In this document: one piece after another, positions 45,034-55,032 of the stretch
How the letters are laid out: every line of letters begins with the position of its first letter
How positions within the stretch are numbered: the first letter of the stretch is position 1
DNA from: Chloranthus sessilifolius
Lineage: Eukaryota > Streptophyta > Magnoliopsida > Chloranthales > Chloranthaceae
DNA: 64,000 nucleotides
NCBI GenBank assembly: GCA_021018995.1
Contig: CM037585.1
Location: 124,772,831 to 124,836,830, forward strand
Direction: 5' to 3'
Made by a program: the position numbers and the translations under genes
The notes under the pieces: generated by a model
What the model saw: only the letters and a program-made list of their open reading frames with translations
Database searches by the model: none
What the model was told of the DNA's origin: nothing

Positions 45034-45848
45034 GGGAGCCATTACTTGCACACCTTTTTCAAGTGATTGCACCGAATTTAGAGAAAGAAGTGGTATTTTA
45101 GGGATATGTGATATGTAAAAATGCAATAAAGGCCGTCTGATTTGAAGTTCATGATCAATAGATCTTTGGTACATAAAATTGGAGCAAAACACGATACTTG
45201 TCATATGATCTATTGTAGTCAATTGTTGACTTATATAATAGCCTTTAACTCCATTTAATCAAATGATGAAAATTATATGGGAGCCATTACTGGCACTCGC
45301 TTTTTAAGTGATTGTACCGAGGTAAAAAAAAAACTACGTATTTTAGGGAGATGTGACATGTGAAAACACAATTTGGGCCGTCTGATTTAAAGTTCATGAT
45401 CTATAGATCCTTAGAGGATAAGATTAATACGAAATATAATCTTTTTCATGTGATTAAATATCGTCAAAGGCTATTATTTGATTCAACGGTTGATAACAAT
45501 AGATCATATGATAAATATCGTGTTTTGCTCCAATCTTATCAACTAAGGATTTATAGATTATGAACTTTAAATCAGACAGCCTAGATTACGTTTTCACATG
45601 CCACATGTCCCTAAAATACAGTCTTTCTTTAACCTCGGTACAATCATTTAAAAAGCGTGTGCAAGTAATGACTCCCAAATTATATTTTGTTCAAATCTTT
45701 TGCAATTGATATCTTTAAATAATGGCCTTCAAATCAAACGACTTAAACGGTGTTTTCACATAGTAGAGGTCGCCAAACTTGATCTATCTTTTAAATTCAG
45801 TGCAATCCGGTGCAATCACTTGAAAAGCATGTGCAAGTAATGGCTCCC
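45034..45848. mobile_element. Mutator-type MITE containing a copy of its own family
   Basis: The ends are 'gggagccattacttgcacac' at 45034 and its mirror 'gtgcaagtaatggctccc' ending at 45848. The perfect 9-bp duplication TAAGGAAAA lies at 45025-45033 and 45849-45857, diagnostic of Mutator-like transposition. About 408 bp belongs to this outer element; the rest is the inner copy at 45279-45676 with its own duplication. No coding. Confidence 0.85.
45279..45676. mobile_element. inner Mutator-type MITE (398 bp)
   Basis: Ends 'gggagccattactggcactc' and 'gtgcaagtaatgactccc', flanked by the perfect 9-bp duplication AAATTATAT (45270-45278 and 45677-45685). The arms are long inverted repeats ('ccgtctgatttaaagttcat', 'gatctatagatccttag'). 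It is inserted near the middle of an older relative. Confidence 0.85.
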
Positions 45849-46072
45849 TAAGGAAAAACTTATAAAAAATAATTTCAAACATTTACATTTGTTCTTACGC
45901 ACTTATTCTATCTCAGGTATCTCTGTCCACGCCCATGTAATCTCTGAGGGTGCTTATGTTTTAAACCCCTTGAAACCCATTGATTACTTCAAATCAAACA
46001 ATCGAGATCATTTTTCACCCTAATCTTCCACACGATGGATCTTGAGACCATGAACATACCATCAGATGGTCT

Positions 46073-46484
46073 CACTATAAAAAATAAGACTATTAGCAGT
46101 AGTTTTTTAGAGTAAAAAATTGCTGCTATTAATAAAAAAAATTGTTACGACTATTAGCGGCAATTTTTTTATTAATAGCGGTAGTTTTTGGCTACCGCTA
46201 ATAGTCTTTTTTTTTTTTTTTTTGATAAGTAAGCTTGAGGTTGTAGGGTTCTCACCCCTTTTATTAAAAAGAAAGTATCATATTACAAAGAATCCAAAAA
46301 ACAACTCAATCAGTAAAAATCAACAAGAGCTTCGGCATTGCCATCACCCCTATTAATCCTTATAGTCACCCTATTGCAAATTCCAATCCGCCCCAATACC
46401 GTCATCCTCTTTAGGAAATTTTAGAGTAGCCACTCGAAAGGAGACTTCTCTAATGATTTTAGAGTAGTCTTGTTTTTTTTAGTG
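46073..46484. mobile_element. CACTA-type MITE, copy 2, split by a LINE tail
   Basis: Left end CACTATAAAAAATAAGACTA; the right end 'gttttttttagtg' (46472-46484) is separated from the rest by the LINE fragment at 46209-46464. The outer 3-bp flanks are TCT and TTT, one mismatch. Confidence 0.75.
46209..46464 (-). mobile_element. LINE 3' tail inside a MITE
   Basis: On the minus strand the sequence matches the 3' end of the LINE at 24150-24360 (shared 'atcattagagaagt', 'gatggcattgcc'-like, 'ccctacaacttcaagctt'-like words), ending in a poly(A) seen here as T run 46205-46222. The 7-bp duplication TAGTCTT is at 46202-46208 and 46465-46471. This shows that this LINE lineage was once mobile. Confidence 0.8.
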
Positions 46485-46739
46485 TTTGTTTTTATTTTAT
46501 GTGGTATAAATCCCCAAAATAGAGAACAACTACTTGCACATGAGACAAGATTCCACATGTGCAATAAAAAATAGACCGTCTAATGGTATGTTCTTGGTCT
46601 CAAGATCCATCGTGTGGAAGATTGGAGTGAAAAACAATCTAGAGCATCTGATTCGAAGCAGTCAACGTATTTCAAGTGATTTCGAACGTAGGTGCCCTCA
46701 GAGCTTTCGTGGGCATGAACAAAGGTACCCTTCTATCTA

Positions 46740-47518
46740 TTGTTTTCACTTTCTAACAAATACAGTTAGTTTTCACTTTCACTTTTGTAAAGTTAATATT
46801 TTTTGAATTTTGGCTCTTTTTCATCTATGAACATCGTTTTCTTCGCTTGCATCACACGGGTTTCTTGCCAATATTTAGAGAATAATTTTATGTCCATTGT
46901 CATTTATAGTTTTTTAATTTATTTTCAAAATATTCTATCTATATCTTTCAATATATGTATATACATAGAAAGAGGCCAAGGATGCTACCTTCGAGCAAGT
47001 TGGGTGTTACGTGGCTCTTGAGGATCGCGTGCTGCACCGACTTGCCCAAGGCCAATCCATGACTATTTAAAAGCAATTAAAAATTAATCGAATGAATGCT
47101 AATCATTGAATTTGGGCACCAAAGTGGAAAATTTTCCATGTATCATACTTGGGGGGCAAACTAAGATATTTGACATGCGATTTGAATGATAAAAAAATAT
47201 ATATCTAAAAACCTAAGAGACTGGTTGAATCCTTAAAAAATATGGTGTAAATCGTGATAAAATGTCATGTGATCTAGTACTTAAAGATAGCGTAAAAACG
47301 CTCTTTGCGAGAGTGCTATCAGTTTAATATATATATATATATATATTTGTGTGTATATATTTGTATGTGTGTATGAGTTCTACCCAATGCTAGATACAGA
47401 GGCGCATGGTAGATCAATATAAAAATCATGATCTGTCCCATAATAAATCTAATTGTTGCAACCAATAAGAGCTCCATTTGTGGGATTAATTTCATGAATC
47501 AAGTGAGCACATCATTAC

Positions 47519-47572
<54 letters not shown>
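46740..47572. other. intergenic with (TA)n; SINE-like head at 47210
   Basis: Non-coding. 'gagactggttgaatcctt' at about 47218 resembles the head of the SINE-like unit at 2096. (TA)n runs lie at about 47326-47346 and 47521-47572. No gene. Confidence 0.4.
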
Positions 47573-47577
<5 letters not shown>

Positions 47578-47920
47578 GATGGCCTAACTCGAGTCATGAG
47601 ATACAAGCTTATAACTTAAGTTCTCATTAGCTGCATGTCATTTCAACAGCCTTCGAAAAGTCAAAGGCAATTGTTGCAAAAAATGAGAGCTCGAGTCATG
47701 AGTTTATTTCTATGATTCGAGTGCGATGATCTTTAACTTTTATATAGAAATGATGGTCTAACTTGAGTCATGCATGAAACATAAGCCCATGACTTGAGTT
47801 TCCATTAGCTGCATGTCATTTTAACAACTTATGAAAAGTCAAAGGCGGGTTGTTTGTAGCAAATGAGAGCTCTAGTCATGAATTTATTTCCATGACTCGA
47901 ATGAGATGATCTTTAACTTT

Positions 47921-47924
<4 letters not shown>
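47573..47924 (+). repeat. 174-bp tandem dimer
   Basis: Two copies, 47573-47746 and 47747-47924, both starting 'gaaatgatgg' and ending 'gatctttaacttttatat', with 'attagctgcatgtcatttc' and 'gaaaagtcaaaggc' inside. Divergence is moderate. The dimer sits between two TA microsatellites. Confidence 0.8.

Positions 47925-47987
<63 letters not shown>
47921..47987. repeat. (TA)n followed by (GA)n
   Basis: A TA run (47921-47944) changes directly into a GA run (47944-47987). Simple repeat. Confidence 0.9.
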
Positions 47988-47990
<3 letters not shown>

Positions 47991-50317
47991 GTGTTTGTTT
48001 GTTTATATGTGTATGTGAGTGAAAATATGCAACCATATCCTTTCTGTTCCAAACATGCCCCCTTATTTATGGCATAAATTCGTAAAATGCGTCCACCCAT
48101 TACAATTTTGCATTCATAAATACCTTCAACCATTATAAACAACTTTCAATAGTCCCTTGAATGGCCCACCTCTCATCATGATGAAAGAAACCAATAACCA
48201 TATAAAGCAATATTTATAACCAGTGGTAATGGATTCAAAAATCTCAAATAAAATTTGCGGTAAAAAATATTTAATATCAAGCATTAATATCAAGCATGAG
48301 GGCTAAGTCAATGATAGCATCACTTACTAAATGACATTAGCCCTATGATCACCTCTTCCAACATATACTGAACAATCTAGCCATCAAATCTCTTAGACAT
48401 GCTTTGGATGGGCTATAGCCTCAAAATTACACCTGATTATTAACCATCAGATCAATCACCAACATGCATTTGGCCTATCTATAAACTTTTTGCCAATGGA
48501 TGGCCTCAAAAGGATCTCGGCAATTGAGTGATCGGTATGGCAGCTAATAGCAAGGGAGAGTGATTTAGCAAAATTCCCACAATTGATGTTTGAAGAGGCT
48601 GATCTTATACATAAGATGGAACCTTCTGATCTCAATATTCTGGATATACTTGTATCTCATCAGTGGAATTTTAGGCTGCGTTTGACGACCTCGGGAGCGC
48701 CCGTTCCCCATCTAATAGCTCAACTTATTACTAAGGAATCAACATGAACAATTAGAACTTGACCATATTCTACGTGTGGTCCGCATTTAGACATACATTC
48801 ATCTTTCACAAATAACCTGCCTAAGGCTAATTATTGTGGACGTCGCTTAAGAGTAGAGATTTTGAAAAACTACATATAATTTTTTTTTTTTTTTTAAATC
48901 CTAATAAAAAATTATAACCAAAAAATTAAAAATTTAGAAAAAAATGGGAAAACTTTGGAAAATTAGAAAAAATTGTAAATTATTCGCGAAGTTCTCTATA
49001 TGTTTTAAAATCGTGAAGAATTCAATTTTTTCCGTTTTTTTTAATGTGAATTATTCACAACATTTTTAAAAATTCGGCGAACTTCGTTACTATGTTTAGG
49101 GTCCAGCCGTTATCTTATATACGATACAACCGGCTTCACCTTGCTACTTCCAAACGCGGTCCAGTCAATTGCCTAATGACAATGTGGCCCATTGGTTGGA
49201 AGGGCGTGTTGGCTTTATCTCAAAATTGCATGATCCCTTCCCATCTAGATATAGAGCCTAACGCCCTCCATGCTAAGTCGTGTTTTTTGGTTGGATCTGA
49301 GTTAGATCTTTCGGGCCAAAGAGCAACTCTTTCGCTCTTTGGCTCCAATGAGGAACTGCTGTTATGTTTGGTAACATAGTTTCTTGTCTTATTTGTCTTA
49401 ACGTAGAGCTATTTTAAGTAATAAAAATGTTATTTGTCAGAATAAATTTTACCCACTCTCGTGGAGAGTAGACAAAGAGTTGCTTCTGCTTTTATAAGAG
49501 TTAACTCAAACACAGGCCAACTTAGCTTCTATTGTTTAGGCCGAGTCCGTTAAGCTAGCTTCTTTTGAAATATTAGTGGCCGTCTTTAAACCAATCCGAA
49601 TGCGGCCACTATATGAATTTTCATTTATTTATGTGAAATCTTATTCCTCGATTCCAATGTCTTGCATCAAGGGTGTTGTGGAGGTAACTAAGAACCTCTT
49701 GCATAATTTTCAGTACTAATCAAATTAGACACAATTGTAAATATCAGCCACTAATAGATTGAAGGATTTTTAATTATGTTAGAGGAAATTAAGAATCGAT
49801 CAATTTGTGTATTGATTTGAAGACAAAACCACTAATATTATTGAACTTGATTGTCACCAATTTCAAGGTCTATAAAGGTCTTTCGATCAATGTGTAAGGG
49901 GAAGGGCGAGTAAAATTGTGAAAAGGTCTCCAAAGAGGCTTCAATCGACAGATGAGAAGTATTTATAGTTGAAATTATGAAAATATTCTTCTACAAAATA
50001 CCACATAACACATTATTTCATGTATTTAAATCCAAAGAAGGATAATTAAATAATTTCTAGTTCTATGAGATAATTACTAAGAGCTCAAAAAATGATAATA
50101 ATCCCTTTTTCTCTATAACTTTTTGAAGTGTAATCAAGGCATCATATATACCTGGTATCAATACCTTGTATCAGTCCATCTTGGACCGGTACGTACAAGT
50201 TAATACGTATCTGTATCGCCGATATAATATCGCGGTGAGTATATTTGGTTTTGGAAAAAAATGTCAAAAACATAGATTTTTCTTTTTGTATTGGTCAATA
50301 TGGGCCGAGATAGACCC
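47988..50317. other. intergenic, no gene recognised
   Basis: AT-rich. Near 49290-49516 it holds a degraded AGCTCTT MITE-like unit ('ggccaaagagcaactctttc' .. 'cttttataagagttaactc'). The 95-codon open frame at 49092-49379 overlaps it and has no domain. Confidence 0.4.
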
Positions 50318-50479
50318 CACTACAAAATAAGGAGTTTTAGGACACTTACTGTTAAGATAGTTTCTGGTAGCGACAGGACTAATAGCGGCAATTTTTGGTA
50401 ATGACTAGACTAATAGCAACATTTTTTTGTTAATAGCGGCAATTTTTGGCTGCCACTAATAGTCTTATTTTTTGTAGTG
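50318..50479. mobile_element. CACTA-type MITE, copy 3 (162 bp)
   Basis: CACTACAAAATAAGGAGTTT at the left and 'agtcttattttttgtagtg' at the right, with the perfect 3-bp duplication CCC (50315-50317 and 50480-50482). The inside has 'taatagcggcaatttttgg' twice. Confidence 0.8.
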
Positions 50480-50899
50480 CCCGTATCAGTCCCATACTGA
50501 TACTAATACCAAACTGATACTCGTATCTGGGATTGCTGTCGGTATAGATACTTAATACCATGGGTTTAATATGCTAAAACCTTTTTTCAAATAATCCTTC
50601 TTTTCTTAAAAATCTCATTAATAATCATTCATATTTTTTTTCTTTTTTAATAAAAAAGTGAGAACCCAAAACAGTACTAGCTCTGGACCAAGGCCCAAGA
50701 GGCGGCTGCCTCGGACCTCAAAATTTAGGGGGCCTCCAAATCTGAAATAACATTTTTTAATAGGCTTTTGTATTTAATTTTTTTTTAAAGGGCCCCCCGC
50801 CCAGTTGACATTGGCCCTTGCAGCCCCCGCCCACTTAAACGAAATTTAAAAAAAAAACCTACCTTCTAGTTTCAATTGCCCCCTTCCTCCCTATCCTCG

Positions 50900-50907
<8 letters not shown>

Positions 50908-50948
<41 letters not shown>
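50908..50948. repeat. (CT)n microsatellite
   Basis: A CT run in the CT- and CCA-rich leader of the hAT-like element. Proline/serine-rich open frames across 50876-51311 follow from composition. Confidence 0.9.
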
Positions 50949-50952
<4 letters not shown>

Positions 50953-52085
50953 AGTCTACTCTCTCGGCTCGACATCCACACCACCACCGTTGCAGCACGA
51001 CCCCACCCTTCAGCAGCCCATTCTCATCTCATCTCTCTCTCTCTCGGCTCCACCACACCACATCACCACCACCGCGGCCCCACCCTATATCAGCGGGGCT
51101 CACCCTCCATCAACCGATCAGCCCCCAATTCTCATTAGTCATCTCGTCTCTCTCTCTCTCTCTCGGCTCCACCACAGCACGTCACCACCACCATAGCCCC
51201 ACCCTCTATCGGCCGGCCCCACCCTTCATCAGCCCCACAGGCAAATTGCATGATCACATCCGGCATCCCCAGGCCCCACCCCTCTTCGGCTCTTTCACCG
51301 ACCAATCCTAAATTAAAGTTTTTATGAATTTGAAATATTTTTTTCTCTCTCTCTTAGTCTTAGTTTCTTACTTAATATTTGTAATTGATAATAAAAAATT
51401 AGCAAAGCCCCACAATGATTGAATTTATTTAATTAAATATTGATTAAATTTTTATCTTATTATTTAGTAATTAGGATTTTTAAGGGGGTGTGGCAACTGG
51501 CAGTGGAACATCTTTGATGGCTTGATCTGAGTAATTTATGCATATAGTTTTTTATAATTTTTTATCTAAATAGTCTACAAATTAGTCAAAGCCTCAAAGG
51601 CTATAATGTGGAAACAAGAAAAGAGATTGTGGAGTGAATTATTTTCAATCTACAAGTAGTCTACAGTTGTAATTTTTTGCACATCATATCAATCTTGCTC
51701 ATTGTTACCAAACGAGACCTCCCAAGATCAAGTAAAGGGGCTCCATTTGGCCCAATGATATCACTTATTCAATGGTATTCGTGTCTTATTCATGTTAGGG
51801 TGTATTAGCCATTTGATTTGCGTAACTACAAATATAAAAGAAAAGACTATCAGTTTCATTCTGATTTATAATAAAAACAATACTAATAAATTGAGTTTAT
51901 TAGATCAATTTTCTATTTTCTTAAAATTGAAAATTTCCTCTTTCATATCTCTTTATTTCTTGTTTTATGTATTTGATTTTCTGACATTATTGATTTAGTT
52001 ATAGTTTACTGGCTCTAGAAATATAGAGTTTCCCAATTTATATCTTGATGTTTGTTGTTATATAGTTTTGATATATATGGAAAAA

Positions 52086-52941
52086 GGGAAAGTACGCTCG
52101 GGCGTAGAGATATCTCTACGCCCATTGATATGGGCGCGATACATAGCGTCTTTTTTGTGAAATGATGGGTGGCATTGGAACCACTTTACTAACTAGAGTT
52201 ACGCTTTTAAAATATTTTAATACGCTTGCAGTCGTCATTCTTGACTTTTTTAAAGTCTCTTTCTTTTCTTCACTTAAAAACCCGACACTTCTTTTTTAAA
52301 GTCTCTTTCTTTTCTTTTCTTTTCTTTTCTTCACCGAAAAATGGAGCGTCGGCGCCTAAAACCCCGACACTTCGATAAATTTTTTTTTTCCCGAAGCACC
52401 AGCACCTCCATATCAAAGCGCCAACGCTTCATTTTAAGGGCGTCAACGCTTTGATAATTTTTTTATTATTATTTTATCGAAGCGTCGACGCTTCCTAAAG
52501 CGAGGCACCAACGCTTCCTAAAACGAGTTGTCGGCGCTTACTAAAACGAGATTCCGATGCCTCTAAAGCGAAGCGTCGGCGCTCCTAAAATGAGGCGCTA
52601 GCGCCTCGCTATCGGAGTGTTGGCGCCTCGTTTTCGGGGTGCCAACGCTTCGTTGCCGAGGTGCTAGAGCTTCGCTAGTGGGTGACCACATTTTTTATTA
52701 AAATAAACTTTAAAAAGTATATTTTGACACATGCTTGGAAAAATGGAGAGAAGAAAGAGAAAAGAAAGAAATTTTAAAAAAGTCAAGAATGACGACTGGA
52801 AGGGTATTAAAATATTTTAAAAGCGCAACTCTAGTTAGTAAAATGATTCCCATGCCACCCATTACTTCACAAAAAGGATACTACGTGTCGCGCTCATATC
52901 AATTGGCGTAGAGATATCTCTACGTCCGGGCACATATCCCC
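52086..52941. mobile_element. foldback element with long terminal inverted repeats (856 bp)
   Basis: Arms of about 200 bp: left 'ggcgtagagatatctctacg', 'cccattgatatgggcgcgat', 'ggtggcattggaaccacttt', 'gtcattcttgactttttt'; right the mirror of each. Near each end is the 20-bp palindrome GCGTAGAGATATCTCTACGC (52102-52121; 52906-52925 with one change). The outermost bases GGGRA suggest a Mutator-type MITE, but no target duplication was found in the AT-rich flanks. Its centre is the palindrome array at 52341-52680. Confidence 0.75.
52341..52680. repeat. array of about 13 palindrome-cored units, 20-26 bp each
   Basis: Degenerate units of the form (a)aGCGYYRRCGCtt + spacer: for example AAGCGCCAACGCTT, GAAGCGTCGACGCTTC, GAGGCGCTAGCGCCTC, GGGTGCCAACGCTTCG. 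GC content is much higher than its surroundings. Most cores are near-palindromes with a 10-bp centre GCG(N4)CGC. Not a coding region and not a CRISPR array (no unique spacers and too much variation). Confidence 0.75.
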
Positions 52942-53513
52942 GGGCCTCTATATATATATATGGCTTGATCCTTGATGGCATCATTAGCATGGACCTTTAC
53001 TTCAATGGAAGAAAATGTTCATTTTCCTATTTTTGATTTCACATGGAGGGGAGGGATCAAATGAAATTATGTCAATGATTATGGGTCATCTATGATAGCA
53101 GAGCAAGAAAATTTTATTTGGTCCTTGCTTATTACAACTCTCTTATCTAATCTAGTTTTCTTGGGTTTTAGATGATATCTTGATTAGGTGATATTCAAAC
53201 CTTACTTTAGGGTTGTGCATTTTTTGGGTTGAACTGACTAAATAGACCAAACCAAAACCGAATCTCGAATCGAATCGGGTTGGTTTAGTCCAACAGTTGA
53301 ACGGTTTTGTTTAGTTTGGTTTGATTTGAACATTTAGAAATCAATTAATTGCAAATTTTTTCCATTAGATCTTGTCCGTATTAAATCTATCTGTAAATTT
53401 ATTATTATTTATTTATATAAAGTTTAGGAATATAATTTTTTTTTTTTTTAAAGTAATATGAACGAGGGGCCATTCTAGTAACTTGCCTTGGGCCCCTAAA
53501 ATCTCAAGGCCTG

Positions 53514-53938
53514 TCGAAAAAAAAAAATCACAATTCGTAAATGAATCAACCATGCATGTTAGAGGTTTGTAACATTTATGAAATCTGTGTATATATACTT
53601 TTCACCATAGCTTGCATGAATACTTAATATGGGAAAGAGTTCCTCGCTAAGCATAAACATGGGGCAATATATAAGTGAATCTAACATTGTTCAGTGGATG
53701 ATCAGATGCTGTGTAGACTATAGACGTGTGTCTCAACTCATGGACGATGATTTAATCTTTAATTTAATGGTGGTTGTGAACAGGGGCAGTTATGTAAATA
53801 AGAGGAAGAGCATTGGCATTTATGTAAAGGATGGGTGTGTATCACCGACAGGGGGCATCGAAGCGTCAGCAACGTGATTCCACAGACTTGCCAGTGTTGC
53901 CACCGCTTTGCCCGCTCGTTTATCTCTTTCTTACCCTT

Positions 53939-53979
<41 letters not shown>

Positions 53980-54118
53980 AATTTTCTTTTTCCTTTTCTT
54001 TTTGCATTGCATGCCTCTTTTCTCTACGACACCAAATTTAATTTTCATCATGCATCTCCCATGCATACATAGATAGATATGCAAAATCATATTAATCAAA
54101 TATAAAATATATACAGCT

Positions 54119-54169
<51 letters not shown>

Positions 54170-54251
54170 AGAGAATATTGTCTCCTAGTGTTAGAATTTA
54201 GGTTTTTAGTTTCAGCGCTGCTCTATGGTGTATGAGAGAGAGAGAGAGAGC

Positions 54252-54284
<33 letters not shown>

Positions 54285-54375
54285 TTGGTGTTAGTTAGAT
54301 AGAGATAGATCGTTGTCTCTTAGTGTGAGAATGAGTTTTCTATTCAACTTTGTTTCTCCCCATTGACCTCCTGTA

Positions 54376-54418
<43 letters not shown>

Positions 54419-55032
54419 TCTTGGTCTTATAAGTATTTTTTATTATCCACCATTTTTGTGTTCTCTAGTTGTTAGAATTAGGGTTTCTATGTAGGTTACC
54501 CCTTCTTTGTGTTCTTAAGTGTTAAATAGTTTTTCGTTTCCATCTTCAACCTATTATTGTTTCTCTTAGTATACTAATTATGGTGTCCATGTAGCTTAAA
54601 CCTTATATGCGCTCACTTGGTATGATAACAAGATTATTCTCATAATTTCACCTTGCTTGTTGTTTCTCTTGGTGTAATATTTGGGGTCTCTATGTAGCTT
54701 AAACCTTGTGTGTGGTCTCTTGGTTCAATAATTAGGGTTTTTTTTTTCCCTCTAAATTCAATCTTGCTTCTTACCTCACCTCCTCTACCACATAATACAG
54801 TAGTAAAGTATCCTAAATCCCATCTAGCTTAATCTGATAGAATCCGGCCATTGGAGCAATAAATTTCGAGATCTTTGGGAGGGAAATTTGCTAGATATAC
54901 AAAAGAAAGGTAGATCTCTTGCTACAAGAAAACTGTTATTCACTTAAACAATACTTCTTTTTCTAATCCAATTATCTGTTAATCGTTTGTAATTTAGACC
55001 TTAATCCAAAGGGGGAAGAAGGAAGGAAAGAG
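53514..55032 (+). promoter_or_regulatory. upstream region of the GARP gene with three GA tracts
   Basis: It contains (TA)n at 53939-53976 and three (GA)n tracts at 54119-54167, 54234-54273 and 54380-54414, 0.6-0.9 kb upstream of the start codon. GA-rich tracts are known targets of plant BBR/BPC factors, so they may matter for control. Short repeated phrases ('ttctcttggt', 'tagcttaaaccttatatg') occur at 54550-54730. An 82-codon open frame at 53629-53877 has no recognised domain. No TATA box is assigned. Confidence 0.45.

Larger units (their letters stand above)
45915..46730. mobile_element. Mutator-type MITE, second family, split by insertions
   Basis: Ends 'aggtatctctgtccacgccc' and 'gggcatgaacaaaggtaccc' with 9-bp flanks TTCTATCTC (45906-45914) and TTCTATCTA (46731-46739), 8 of 9 equal. 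The arms share 'ttttcaccctaatcttccac', 'ggatcttgagaccatgaaca' and mirror words on the right. A CACTA MITE (46073-46484) sits in the middle and itself holds a LINE tail. Relatives: 6913-7275 and 61744-62167. Confidence 0.75.
50672..53513. mobile_element. hAT-like element, old copy with nested foldback
   Basis: The left end ('ctctggaccaaggcc', 'aggcggctgcctcggacctc', 'aggggg') matches the left end of the intact element at 58793. The right end ('aaagtaatatgaac', 'cttgccttgggcccctaaaa', 'tcaaggcctg') matches its right end. Both copies share a CT-rich leader. The 8-bp flanks agree poorly (ACCCAAAA and TCGAAAAA), so it is old. A foldback element is nested at 52086-52941. No transposase remnant was recognised. 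Confidence 0.6.

Noticed and set aside
49092..49379. 95-codon open frame
   Set aside because: It overlaps a degraded MITE-like unit and has no domain.
50876..51311. Pro/Ser/His-rich open frames in two frames
   Set aside because: They follow from CT and CCA repeats in the leader of a hAT-like element; no recognisable protein.
52341..52680. CRISPR-like array
   Set aside because: Units vary strongly, there are no constant repeats with unique spacers, and the context is a plant transposon.
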